The notes under the pieces are model-generated. The model saw only the letters and a list, made by a program, of their open reading frames with translations, ran no database searches and was not told the DNA's origin. 64,000 bases of DNA from Flavobacteriales bacterium (GTDB lineage: Bacteria > Bacteroidota > Bacteroidia > Flavobacteriales_D > Parvicellaceae): positions 1 through 64,000 of the forward strand of contig JAHDGY010000002.1 in NCBI GenBank assembly GCA_020631555.1, given 5' to 3'. Below are positions 1-7,925 of the stretch, in pieces; position 1 is the first letter of the stretch, and every line of letters begins with the position of its first letter. The position numbers and the translations under genes are program-made.

Positions 1-304
1 TTATTATAGAAGCTGAACAACCCTCGAAAGTCATTTTATAAGGAACGACTAGATATGTGATAATCCACAGATAGAAAATACAATTTTCGTGCATTTTTAT
101 ATACAACTTTTGCGTCAAATTATATATCTAGGAACAAAAAAGTATCTCCGTTGCAACGGAGATACTTTCTTCGGATTGTGCCGTCCGAATGATGCCAAAA
201 ATAACTACTATAAATTTACTAAATTCTTAGCTAAAAACCCCGGCAAAACCCTTGTTTGTATTGGGCTTAGCTAGGGTTTGATTGTTTTTTAGACTAGGTT
301 CAAA
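1..304. other. Non-coding stretch at window start
   Basis: No convincing gene is visible on either strand. The only clear structure is the perfect hairpin at 139-168. A 61-codon reading frame on the plus strand runs straight through that hairpin and has no protein-like character, so I treat it as chance. Genes of the element may continue left of the window. Confidence 0.5.
139..168 (-). terminator. Perfect 15-bp-arm palindrome, probable terminator of the phage operon
   Basis: The sequence reads identically on both strands for 30 bases, centred between 153 and 154, with AGTATCTCCG in each arm. On the minus strand the stem is followed by an A/T-rich tract that becomes a U-run in RNA, which fits an intrinsic terminator for the leftward operon whose last gene stops at 305. 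It could act in both directions. Confidence 0.6.
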
Positions 305-688
305 TTAGCCTCGACCTCTTTTAATGCAAATTCCGGCTTCCCTAGCCAAATAGAAAAATGTTCGGATAGAAACACCAGAACGTCCACACCCTAAGCAGGA
401 GTCATATTGGTCGTTACACTCTTTTGCATGGTAGTCAATGTGAAATCGACTTACTCGGTGAAAAAAACTTCTGCCAAGCTCTCCAAATTCGACTGCAAAT
501 GCAAAGCCTACCCGAACCCAATCTAAGTAGTCCGGAGCTATATCCACCCGACGCGACTCTATTCTTTGGATTATCTTCTCCACCTCATGGTGGTTATCGG
601 TTTCTGGATAAGAGTACGTTACTGGAGGAGAGAATGATTTTTGCTTTTTTGGTAGCCAATCACCTGGATTAAATGATTCTCTTTTCAT
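305..688 (-). CDS. PriCT-2-like primase C-terminal domain protein
   Basis: This 127-residue protein resembles the PriCT-2 domain found in replication proteins of mobile elements. The supporting pattern is a WVRVGFAFA segment followed by FGELGRSFFHRVSRF, a spaced cysteine pair, and a GVSIRTFFYLAREAGI tail, where the domain usually has tryptophan-vGfaL, fGe-GR, SR-F and GISI-TFF. In many Bacteroidota elements this domain sits in the same polypeptide as a VirE/BT4734-type N-terminal domain. Here that domain is the preceding gene, and the stop of one overlaps the start of the other (ATGA at 685-688), so translation is probably coupled. It is the last gene before the hairpin at 139-168. No helicase or polymerase part follows, so the pair may be a reduced primase. 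The fold assignment is fairly likely; the role in initiating phage replication is inferred. Confidence 0.55.
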   Translation of the reverse strand: MKRESFNPGDWLPKKQKSFSPPVTYSYPETDNHHEVEKIIQRIESRRVDIAPDYLDWVRVGFAFAVEFGELGRSFFHRVSRFHIDYHAKECNDQYDSCLGCGRSGVSIRTFFYLAREAGICIKRGRG

Positions 689-1308
689 AAATATTTAGGA
701 TTAATATATACTTCTGGATCGTGTGGTAAAAAACAGGCGCGGGACGGGTCTTTGCCTGAACCGTCTATTGCAATGCCGTAAGAATGTTCCATATAGTTAC
801 CGACAGCTATTACCCATTCTTTATGCGTATGCGTAGCTAAGTCAATTGGAATAATCCATTTTAAACCGTTGCCAGATGGAGATACAAATAGCATTTCAGT
901 TTCGAAATATGGGTCTTCTAAAAGAACGATTCTTAGCTCTTCGATTTCCTCTATGTCGTCGAAATCAATTGTGAGTAGTCCAGAATGTTCGATCAAGGAT
1001 TTATCGGACCGTTTTGAAAATACACCTGAGAAAGTGACGTAATCAAACCTCTCAGCTTTGTATTGCTTTGCTTCCTTGGTGTCGCTTTGGCAGCGCAAAC
1101 TTTGGGTTCTCAATGCGTATTTATCACCCTTAATCAAGTGGTAAATTTCCACAAGAGACTTCTCCGCTGATGGAATAGTATTACTAATCGGCCTTTGGAA
1201 AAAACTAACCTTGGGTGATCCGGGTTGAGTGATTGATGAATCATTGGTATTCGACCTTTGGTCCTTTGTAATCGAAATATTGATGTTGATTGGACGCATA
1301 AAATTCAT
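685..1308 (-). CDS. VirE N-terminal / BT4734-like domain protein
   Basis: The protein carries the pattern of the BT4734-like (VirE-N) domain of Bacteroidota mobile elements: a FSGVFSKRSDKSLIEHSGLL segment, an acidic LTIDFDD motif, a FVSPSGNGLKW motif, and a C-terminal GIAIDGSGKDPSRACF stretch. In related proteins this resembles an archaeo-eukaryotic primase-like core, with the DFDD acidic residues as candidate metal ligands. I chose the ATG at 1308 (207 residues) because the longer reading frame depends on a TTG at 1365; that TTG overlaps the portal stop and would add 19 residues, so it cannot be excluded. The gene sits between the portal gene and the PriCT-2-like gene. The two small proteins together match one larger protein of other elements, which suggests fission. 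A role in phage replication is inferred from family and context. Confidence 0.6.
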   Translation of the reverse strand: MNFMRPININISITKDQRSNTNDSSITQPGSPKVSFFQRPISNTIPSAEKSLVEIYHLIKGDKYALRTQSLRCQSDTKEAKQYKAERFDYVTFSGVFSKRSDKSLIEHSGLLTIDFDDIEEIEELRIVLLEDPYFETEMLFVSPSGNGLKWIIPIDLATHTHKEWVIAVGNYMEHSYGIAIDGSGKDPSRACFLPHDPEVYINPKYL

Positions 1309-1361
1309 GTTTAAGGTTGGATGTTGGCTATCCAGCTTTTTTGTATCCCTGCGGATTGCTT

Positions 1362-3647
1362 TCAATCTGCTGGTCTGACTTGCGATGAATAACCCGCAAT
1401 CTCTCCTTGCAACCTCAATTCTTCCATTTTACGGGCATGTTTCTGCTGTTCAAGCAGTTCAGTAATTTTCGCTTTCTCGGTTTCAAAGCGAATTTTCTCA
1501 TCCGTTTCTACCCGCAATTCTTGTTGTTTGGCTTCCGAAGCTGTCAATGCAGATTGCCTTTGCTCTTCACCGTTGAGCTTAGCCGCATGTGCCGCTTTCG
1601 CTTCGTCCTCGCGCTTTATTTTTTTAACCATAAAGGCTAAGTATTGCTGCGCGTGTTTGATGTTTTGAAAGCCTTTAACGGCGTAATACACGTCAATGGT
1701 AATACCACCACTGCCAGTTTGATTGCGTTGCTGTAAGGCCGTATTTAAGTGTTGTTCCAAGATTGCTTTTTCGTTGGCATCTGGCCGGTCCTCGATCTTG
1801 ATTCCGAACTCATGCAGACTTACATCTTTGTTCACTTTAATCAGTCGCATATCCGTCTCGCCCAACGCACTTGCGTAACCCTTCAATTCGTTGTTCTCAA
1901 CCGAATCTTGTATCCGAAGTACAAGGGATTTGGAAAGACTTTCGAACAAAAACTTCCTAGCAGAATACAACCCCTGCAAAGCATTGTTGGTACTCTGTAC
2001 CGCCATTTCCGCAACTCCTTTTAGCATGTCCGGATCTGGCGTTGATGCATCCGCAATTTCATTGATTCCAGTAGCGTCACGTAGCAGCCCCAAATAGAAA
2101 TTAATAATGCTGATGTAGTTCATTACATCCCTAGCCATTCCGTTCTCTAGTTCCGACATTGGCGGTCCCATCGCATTGCCCTGATCGTCCAAACTCCGGG
2201 TTAACATATTACCCGTCTCGTTGTACATCGCAATGAGTTCCAACGGCTGAAATGCTTCTCCACCTTTTCCTTTTGGAATGTTTTCTAAGCCCCCAATTTC
2301 AATCAAGAGTCCTTTCGGTCTTGCTCTGGCAATGGCTTGACGCAGCTTGATAATATTGAGTTGTATGTCGTCGCAAACTGGCGTCATTCGCTCTACCAGT
2401 GAAACGTTATTCATGTCCACCATTCCTGGAGCAATGACATGGAAGTTGGAAAGGCTTTGTTCGAAGCTGCTTTTCGGCACTTTCATGTCGTGACACAATC
2501 CCGCCTGAAAAATGTGGTCTGTTCCTACAATCCACAACCCCTTATACCATACGCTATAACTCTGTTTGACAACCTTTGACCTCTTAGCGCCTTTATGATT
2601 AAACCCTTTCTTATACGTGGAGCTATTGCCGTGCTTGCTTTTCTTTCGCTCGTAAACGCTGGTGTTGGTACTGGCAAATTCGAAATCAAAGCAGGTAATT
2701 ACTACGTCATCATAGGCGCTGCCAAACCGATGTTCGTTGCTATGTGCTACCTGTGGGCTATGTGCCCCATCAAAGCTGCTGCGCTTGGAAAACAGGTTGT
2801 AGATTTCTTCTTTCTGGGAAACCGATAATTCCGTTTTTACCTTTCGCTGAAACTCCGCTAAAGTCATCGTGACAACCTCTCCAAAGGCTTCGCAACCTTT
2901 AAAATGTGGTGTCTTAGAATATTGGGTTAACAGGTTACGCGGATCTACGCGCCTCACTCTTGGAAGTCCATTGCTATCGGTAAAATCCTTACACGCAGCA
3001 ACGCCATAAATCACCAAGTCTCGATCAATCTGCTCGGATACTTGCTGCCAATCGTTCATGTAGTAAATCAGATCCAAACCGTCTTCCATGTTGATAGCAA
3101 CCTCCAGCTTATCGTTAAGGGCCATGTGGAGCTCAACTTCTTCTAAGGTCTTGGGCATTTCTTCCCGCTGGTCGCCATCGTAATTAACCCCCATGATTTC
3201 ATTCACCTGATCCAAAACTTCGCGCAAATAGATGTTCGCCTCTAACTTGGCTCTGGTTTCTTTCACCGCATTTTGAGCGGTGGGGTCAATGGCGTTGCAC
3301 TCGATATTGAACTCGCGCTTTTGCATATTACCAACCGTAATATCCACGAACTTGTTCATGATGGGTACAATGTCCCAATTGGTGTTTATGAAACTTTTCT
3401 GGGTGTCGTCGCAACCCACCATCTGCTTGTACTGCTCCACGTCTTGCTGGCCTAAAGCATACGCTAAATTTTGCTTGTACTGCTCCCGCCCGTTGTAGAA
3501 CACCTTGCCTTTGCGATTCACAAAGTCGTGGTAGAATGCCTTGCCATACTGCAACACCCAATCCTTGTCCTTGCGCTTCGGATCAATATCATGCTTCGGA
3601 TACTTTGGGTGATTTGGGCGATATGTATTAGAACTTAATCTATTCAT
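1362..3647 (-). CDS. Phage portal protein
   Basis: This 761-residue protein is the probable portal, the dodecameric ring at the capsid vertex through which DNA is packaged. Visible support is its position directly downstream of the large terminase (37 bases apart), a size typical of portals of long-terminase Bacteroidota phages, and motifs such as DRDLVIYGVAACKDF and RVRRVDPRNLLTQYS, which I recognise as a pattern of that portal group (also seen in crAss-like phages). The central part is alpha/beta-rich. The last 100 residues are rich in K, E, Q and A and look like a long coiled coil, as in portal barrel regions. No protease or scaffold fusion is evident. The 3' end overlaps the VirE-type gene if that gene uses its TTG start. 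Confidence in portal is good; assignment to a particular phage family is tentative. Confidence 0.75.
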   Translation of the reverse strand: MNRLSSNTYRPNHPKYPKHDIDPKRKDKDWVLQYGKAFYHDFVNRKGKVFYNGREQYKQNLAYALGQQDVEQYKQMVGCDDTQKSFINTNWDIVPIMNKFVDITVGNMQKREFNIECNAIDPTAQNAVKETRAKLEANIYLREVLDQVNEIMGVNYDGDQREEMPKTLEEVELHMALNDKLEVAINMEDGLDLIYYMNDWQQVSEQIDRDLVIYGVAACKDFTDSNGLPRVRRVDPRNLLTQYSKTPHFKGCEAFGEVVTMTLAEFQRKVKTELSVSQKEEIYNLFSKRSSFDGAHSPQVAHSNEHRFGSAYDDVVITCFDFEFASTNTSVYERKKSKHGNSSTYKKGFNHKGAKRSKVVKQSYSVWYKGLWIVGTDHIFQAGLCHDMKVPKSSFEQSLSNFHVIAPGMVDMNNVSLVERMTPVCDDIQLNIIKLRQAIARARPKGLLIEIGGLENIPKGKGGEAFQPLELIAMYNETGNMLTRSLDDQGNAMGPPMSELENGMARDVMNYISIINFYLGLLRDATGINEIADASTPDPDMLKGVAEMAVQSTNNALQGLYSARKFLFESLSKSLVLRIQDSVENNELKGYASALGETDMRLIKVNKDVSLHEFGIKIEDRPDANEKAILEQHLNTALQQRNQTGSGGITIDVYYAVKGFQNIKHAQQYLAFMVKKIKREDEAKAAHAAKLNGEEQRQSALTASEAKQQELRVETDEKIRFETEKAKITELLEQQKHARKMEELRLQGEIAGYSSQVRPAD

Positions 3648-3684
3648 CTTGCAATCCCATTATCCAACATCATCCAATCACCCA

Positions 3685-5769
3685 TCACCCAAAAGGTTTA
3701 GATCGGTTCCCTCTGTTATCGTAGAACTGCACGTACTGTAATCCTCCAACTGTATCTTGTGCCTTGACTTGTTCCTTCTCCGCTGCAATCAAAGTAAATC
3801 CAGCTGCAACAGTAGCGTCAAACTTGGTTGGCTTGTTGGGATCAAAGCCCAACAAATCAGAAATCAATTCTTTAAAGGCAATCCGATGTCCGTGATATTC
3901 CACAAATGTTTGCAACTTCCCCGTGTACTGCTGAATCATTGGTTTGGAACTCGGAATACCAGGAGTGTCCTGCGCGTTGGTGGACATGGTAAATGTCTCT
4001 CGTGGCCGGTTCATAATGAAAGCCCCAAATCCAGCATTCTGAAAATAGGTTATAATCCCGCGCTTCTGGTTCTCCGCAAGTATCTGACAGCCGAAATAGA
4101 AACACAACTTTATCATATCCTTATAGTAAAGCGTTGGTTCATTGGGCCGGTGGATGTACTGAACCACAAAATTGTGTGTCTCCCAATCCAGACGTCCTTC
4201 TTCGTCTACCTTCTTCGGATTATCCGCAAGCAAGTCAAACTTTCGAAATACATAGGCCGCTGCGTTGGACCGCCTGCCATCAACCGTAACTCCATGATCT
4301 ATTGGGTCGGTAGCAATCACAAACTTTTGATCGTTCATTGGAATGTACTGCGGTACACCACGAATTACCCTAGTTCTTTTTACCAAATTGGTTTCTTCGT
4401 GTCTTGGCGGTAGCCACGAAATCCGGAACTTGCCGTTGGTCTTGTTATGCACGAATACAACCTGTCCTTCGTTATCCCCATCCGGTTCAATTCCATCTTT
4501 CCAGATAAAATCGCCCCTAGCTACAATGTTGGGAGTCAAATTCAAATACGATAGCCTTTCGTTGAGTATCATAGCGTTGAACTCGCAAGAATCACCATCC
4601 ACCATGAAGGCTTCTTCCTCAGTAAAGGAGAACTTTCGAATGTAGCTACTCAGCGCTCTTGGATCGTTTTTCCGAAGTTCCCTTTCTGCCATGTAATACT
4701 TCTTGGCTTCCTTTTCCCTAGGGAATCCAAACTGGTCGTACTTATAGCCTAAATAAGCGGGTTTGTAGTACTTGTATAGCCCCGACTTGGTTCTACCGTT
4801 TGCACTTCGAACGGCGGGGTCAGAGGCTTCCCAAAGCTGCTTAAACGGCTCGCCTCCGGACTTCATGTCCTCCACCGTAGTCGTGTAATATGCTTTGCCG
4901 ATTATCTCACCGTTCTGCTCCATGCAGGGCATGACAACTTGGTGTCTTTCCCATACGTTAACCTCTTCTGTTTTTCCTACTTCGTCACCTCCATATCGGT
5001 GTAACTTATACCCATCGTAAGAGAAGATATTCGAGTTCTTATAGTTGATGATGCTCTGTAACTCTTTACCAGCACCTCCAAAGTTCTGTGCAGCTTGACG
5101 GCCTTTCTTAGCGGGTTTGTAAAACCTGAGTTCCGACCTTTGTGTGTTGTTGTAATCGTAAATTGGCCGAAAGAAATCTGGCAAGTTCTTCCAAGGCAAA
5201 ATAACGCTCAAGTCAAATACCTTCCCTGCATCTGTTCCCGTTTTGCTTTGTAATCCAGCGTAAGCATTCGGAGTGCGTGAAACGTACTCGTATAAAAACA
5301 ACCCCAACCGTGCGGTTTTTCCGTCCCGTCTATTACAAATCTCATTACTACCGTAACAGTTGGGGTCTTCTATACATACTTGATCGAAATAAAACTTGTA
5401 CATGTCTGGAATCCTGAAATCGGGGTACCCGAAGTCGCATTTCCACCAGTTCACGTACATGTAGTGCATTCCAGTGATATAAGTAGGTGTGCCGCCATTC
5501 ATGAACCAATAGCCGTTAATGCGTCTATTCCATTCCTGTCGGCGAAAATTCTCTAGTTCTGGGTCGATGAAATTGGGATTGCTCTCTTGCTGGAATACCT
5601 CTTCCGCTCGTCGCTCTTCCCAAAACTCAGGTAGCTCAGTCCTTTTAAACACCTGAAAGCTTTTAGCGATGTTATGCCCGTCAATTAAATGCTTGGGTGG
5701 CATCTTCGGAACATAAGCATTGATCCCTTGAATCTCGATTGGTTTTATGCCGCGCCTTGATTTGTACAT
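3685..5769 (-). CDS. terL: Phage terminase large subunit
   Basis: This 694-residue protein is the packaging ATPase-nuclease. The N-terminal region has the pattern TPTYITGMHYMYVNWW and DPNCYGSNEICNRRDGKT, where RRDGKT is an atypical Walker A-like loop seen in long terminases of Bacteroidota phages. A Walker B candidate is YGGDEVGK. The C-terminal half carries RNase H-like nuclease signatures: an ATDPIDHG strand, an AENQKRG segment and a final KFDATVAAGF helix whose aspartate would bind metal. The length exceeds T4-type terminases but fits crAss-like and related phages. The start ATG overlaps the stop of the upstream gene by one base (TAATG), indicating translational coupling. An unknown 205-residue protein precedes it where a small terminase would be expected. 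No frame disruption is seen. Confidence 0.88.
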   Translation of the reverse strand: MYKSRRGIKPIEIQGINAYVPKMPPKHLIDGHNIAKSFQVFKRTELPEFWEERRAEEVFQQESNPNFIDPELENFRRQEWNRRINGYWFMNGGTPTYITGMHYMYVNWWKCDFGYPDFRIPDMYKFYFDQVCIEDPNCYGSNEICNRRDGKTARLGLFLYEYVSRTPNAYAGLQSKTGTDAGKVFDLSVILPWKNLPDFFRPIYDYNNTQRSELRFYKPAKKGRQAAQNFGGAGKELQSIINYKNSNIFSYDGYKLHRYGGDEVGKTEEVNVWERHQVVMPCMEQNGEIIGKAYYTTTVEDMKSGGEPFKQLWEASDPAVRSANGRTKSGLYKYYKPAYLGYKYDQFGFPREKEAKKYYMAERELRKNDPRALSSYIRKFSFTEEEAFMVDGDSCEFNAMILNERLSYLNLTPNIVARGDFIWKDGIEPDGDNEGQVVFVHNKTNGKFRISWLPPRHEETNLVKRTRVIRGVPQYIPMNDQKFVIATDPIDHGVTVDGRRSNAAAYVFRKFDLLADNPKKVDEEGRLDWETHNFVVQYIHRPNEPTLYYKDMIKLCFYFGCQILAENQKRGIITYFQNAGFGAFIMNRPRETFTMSTNAQDTPGIPSSKPMIQQYTGKLQTFVEYHGHRIAFKELISDLLGFDPNKPTKFDATVAAGFTLIAAEKEQVKAQDTVGGLQYVQFYDNRGNRSKPFG

Positions 5770-6386
5770 TACAACTCCAATTTTGATATATTCTCAGGAC
5801 TCACCGCAGCTTTAGCCAATGCTTCGTCCATATCCGCAGCGTCTTCTTCGGAGCTAAACAATTCCAGATTATACTTCTTGATCTTCTCGTGAATCAAGTC
5901 GCAATCCTCAATCAACTTGGTTTTCAAATTCGCAGCGCGCATGATTTTATCATCGTCCAATTCTGAATCTATTGGCTCAATGATGATGCGCTGGTATTCG
6001 TAGAAAGCTTCTAATGCGGTAATCTTCATCTGGAACAGCCTGTTGTTCTGCAACCTGCAATACGCTATTATCATGTCGTTGACAAAAGCATATCCGTTGC
6101 TCATCATCTGTTTAACTGAACTGTTCAAGCTTCCAAATCCAGCTAACTTCGCTGCCATTTCCTTGCGGCTCTTTAAATCGGAAATCTCCAACAACTTACT
6201 GTTCTTATCGTAGCAAAACATGACGTAACGAAGCGCTCTGTTGAAATCCAGCTTGGAAGTAGAGGACTGGCAAAAGGCCTTAATCGTGTTCAATCGCGGA
6301 AACTTTACCAGCAAATCGACGTTGGCCTCCAACTCAAAAACTGGAAACAACATCTTGCTAAAATCTTTGCTTTTATAACTGCTCAT
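5769..6386 (-). CDS. Unknown phage protein upstream of terminase (possible small terminase)
   Basis: A mostly helical protein of about 205 residues without a domain I recognise. It has no signal peptide or membrane segment. Helical stretches around residues 40-130 contain regularly spaced hydrophobic residues, and the C-terminal 40 residues are acidic. I place the start at the ATG at 6386 because it gives the ATGA overlap with the RuvC-like stop that is typical of this operon; a TTG four codons upstream is possible. The location immediately upstream of the large terminase is where a DNA-recognising small terminase often lies, but no helix-turn-helix is obvious, so this is context-based inference only. 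Confidence 0.6.
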   Translation of the reverse strand: MSSYKSKDFSKMLFPVFELEANVDLLVKFPRLNTIKAFCQSSTSKLDFNRALRYVMFCYDKNSKLLEISDLKSRKEMAAKLAGFGSLNSSVKQMMSNGYAFVNDMIIAYCRLQNNRLFQMKITALEAFYEYQRIIIEPIDSELDDDKIMRAANLKTKLIEDCDLIHEKIKKYNLELFSSEEDAADMDEALAKAAVSPENISKLEL

Positions 6387-6844
6387 ATCTTCCCACAATA
6401 GTCTAATACCAACATTCCGGCATCCCGAACGTGTTGGTTGGTTCTTCCCTCATACCCGCTGAAACTCTTGAATTGCTCCGCATTGACCTTCTTGGAAGTC
6501 GGCTTGATAGCTTGAAACTTCACGCCGTTACTCTCCAAATACTTGATGATTAATTCCGCTTCTTTCTTGTTCTGACCGACGTTCTGCGCAATCTTGGTAG
6601 CAGGGTTAAAACCCTTTACAGACCCCTTATTTCCCCAATGCATCGCTTTATTCAAGTTTGGATCTTCTATCACTACGGCCAAGCCGTCACCGTACTCTCG
6701 TCTATATTTCGAAAGCACAGTGATGGTAGGCCAAAAACTGAGAGTCGAAAAATGTAAAAACTTCATGTTATCCGTATCCCAAACACATACCCTCGTTGAA
6801 ATTCCCGGATCAATACCTATCACAATTTTTTCTCCTTCTGTCAT
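6383..6844 (-). CDS. RuvC-like Holliday junction resolvase (phage type)
   Basis: A 153-residue protein with the RNase H-fold signatures of RuvC family nucleases. The first strand is IVIGIDPGIST with the catalytic aspartate. A second acidic position lies in AVVIEDPNL, and a C-terminal HVRDAGMLVLDY helix supplies the final acidic residue after a histidine, matching the usual H-x-x-D arrangement. The K-rich KPTSKKVNAEQF stretch resembles the RuvC loop around the junction. Phages use such enzymes to debranch replicated DNA before packaging, which fits its place in the terminase operon. It starts 14 bases after the small acidic gene and overlaps the next gene by four bases. Cellular RuvC proteins are slightly longer; nothing here looks truncated. 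Confidence 0.8.
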   Translation of the reverse strand: MTEGEKIVIGIDPGISTRVCVWDTDNMKFLHFSTLSFWPTITVLSKYRREYGDGLAVVIEDPNLNKAMHWGNKGSVKGFNPATKIAQNVGQNKKEAELIIKYLESNGVKFQAIKPTSKKVNAEQFKSFSGYEGRTNQHVRDAGMLVLDYCGKI

Positions 6845-6858
6845 GTTGCTGCCTGTTG

Positions 6859-7044
6859 TTAGTCTTGGGTCATAGACCCTTCTATTTCTAATTCATCCAT
6901 GTCGTCATCGTCTTCCAAATCACCCTCATCGTCCATCCCTTCCCAAGAGAGTCCTATGTCGTCCAAATACTCGTCAAAGACCTCGCACATCCCTAGATTG
7001 TCTAGGAAGGTTTGTACTAATTCTATAATTGCTTTTTTGCTCAT
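6859..7044 (-). CDS. Small highly acidic protein of unknown function
   Basis: This 61-residue protein has an amphipathic N-terminal helix followed by a C-terminal half dominated by aspartate and glutamate, including DLEDDDDMDELEIE. The start ATG overlaps the Dcm stop by four bases (ATGA at 7041-7044), so it belongs to the operon. I do not recognise a family. Small acidic phage proteins can mimic DNA or bind basic surfaces of host defence proteins, and its position next to a methyltransferase would suit an antirestriction role, but that is speculation from charge alone. Confidence 0.55.
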   Translation of the reverse strand: MSKKAIIELVQTFLDNLGMCEVFDEYLDDIGLSWEGMDDEGDLEDDDDMDELEIEGSMTQD

Positions 7045-7925
7045 GCTGCTTGGTTTTGGTTGTCTAATGCCTCAATTGCTTGGAATAGCGTAAAGGCTAT
7101 CTGTGGAACTAATGAATTGCCTAATCCTCTAAGTCGGTCCACCCGATTGGGAAGCCCATCAACCACTCTACCCACTGCGGGTTCAGATTGCCAGAGGTGC
7201 TGGAAACGATCATGGATAGCCCCAACTGTTTGCCTAATTTCTGCCTTCGTTGGATGGATGGATTGCCCAAGTGCCCTCGGTTTTTTGCGTCTAACGTCGT
7301 TGGTGTTGGAAACATCCGAACAAACAGCGGTAAGTCCTTCTGCATGTGAACTCCCGTCTTGGCGTTGTAAATTCTCTGGCTCCAATACTTTGGATATTCC
7401 CCGTTTTGGTCCATAATCTCCGCTTGGACAGACTGCTTTTGCATCGCTTGTGGAGTAGGCAAGAATCCAGACTCTTTCCCTCTTGTGCCACGCACCGAGT
7501 GCCGAAGCTGGAATAACAAACGTTTCTGTGGTGTAACCTTCAACTTCCAAATCAGAAAGCACCTGGTCGAGCGCCAAACTGATGATTCCAGTAACATTCT
7601 CGCCAACAAAGTAGGTTGGTCGGAACTCTCTAATAACTCTAACACATTCCGGCCAGAGGTAGCGGTCATCTGACTTGCCCTCTCGCTTGCCGGACACACT
7701 GAAGGGTTGGCACGGGAAACCCGCCGAAATAATGTCGATACCTCCCTTGAACTCCTCTTTGCCAAATTCTCTGACGTCTCCATATCGCTTAACTCCCTCA
7801 AAATTCTTTTCTAAAACTGCCCTGCAATGCTTGTCTTTCTCCACCTGAAATACATTCTCCCAACCCATCCATCTGGCCGCTAAATCAAATCCCCCAATGC
7901 CACTGAACAAACTTCCGTGTCTCAT
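7041..7925 (-). CDS. dcm: DNA (cytosine-5-)-methyltransferase, phage type
   Basis: A 294-residue C5-cytosine methyltransferase that transfers methyl groups from SAM. Conserved motifs appear in order: motif I LFSGIGGFDLA (residues 5-15), motif IV GFPCQPFS with the catalytic cysteine (near residue 70), motif VI GENVTG, motif VIII HKRERVWILA, and the C-terminal RGLGNSLVPQIAFTLFQAI (motifs IX-X). The target-recognition region between RVWILA and the C-terminus is short and contains DVSNTNDV, common in phage Dcm proteins. No restriction enzyme gene lies nearby, so it is probably an orphan enzyme that masks phage DNA from host restriction. Start and stop both overlap neighbours by four bases. Oddly, the +1 frame within it (7121-7801) also carries conserved family motifs; see the next entry. 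Confidence 0.92.
   Translation of the reverse strand: MRHGSLFSGIGGFDLAARWMGWENVFQVEKDKHCRAVLEKNFEGVKRYGDVREFGKEEFKGGIDIISAGFPCQPFSVSGKREGKSDDRYLWPECVRVIREFRPTYFVGENVTGIISLALDQVLSDLEVEGYTTETFVIPASALGAWHKRERVWILAYSTSDAKAVCPSGDYGPKRGISKVLEPENLQRQDGSSHAEGLTAVCSDVSNTNDVRRKKPRALGQSIHPTKAEIRQTVGAIHDRFQHLWQSEPAVGRVVDGLPNRVDRLRGLGNSLVPQIAFTLFQAIEALDNQNQAA
7121..7801 (-). CDS. Overlapping-frame ORF inside dcm with its own conserved motifs
   Basis: A reading frame open for 226 codons lies entirely within dcm in a different frame on the same strand. Its first 60 residues look like a shadow of Dcm, but the rest contains motifs I recognise from a family seen with phage Dcm genes: WKLKVTPQKRLLFQL, a SGFLPTP block, MFPTPTTLDAKNRG, and the ending GNLNPQWVEWLMGFPIGWTD. 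The bases giving DVSNTNDV in Dcm give MFPTPTTL here, and those giving GRVVDGLPNRVDRL in Dcm give WVEWLMGFPIGWTD here. Both readings match family patterns, which argues for a dual-coding segment rather than chance. The true start is unclear and may be internal or reached by frameshifting from dcm. Function is unknown. Confidence 0.45.
   Translation of the reverse strand: MRELSDMETSENLAKRSSREVSTLFRRVSRANPSVCPASERASQMTATSGRNVLELLESSDQPTLLARMLLESSVWRSTRCFLIWKLKVTPQKRLLFQLRHSVRGTRGKESGFLPTPQAMQKQSVQAEIMDQNGEYPKYWSQRIYNAKTGVHMQKDLPLFVRMFPTPTTLDAKNRGHLGNPSIQRRQKLGKQLGLSMIVSSTSGNLNPQWVEWLMGFPIGWTDLED

Noticed and set aside
89..274. 61-codon reading frame on the plus strand
   Set aside because: It runs through the perfect palindrome at 139-168, has no recognisable composition and lies in a non-coding stretch.
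4000..5000. Long antisense frames over terL and portal
   Set aside because: They have no start context or motif and mirror codon bias of the opposite strand.
7291..7491. Third-frame 66-codon ORF inside dcm
   Set aside because: No conserved motif was visible in this frame, unlike the frame at 7121-7801.
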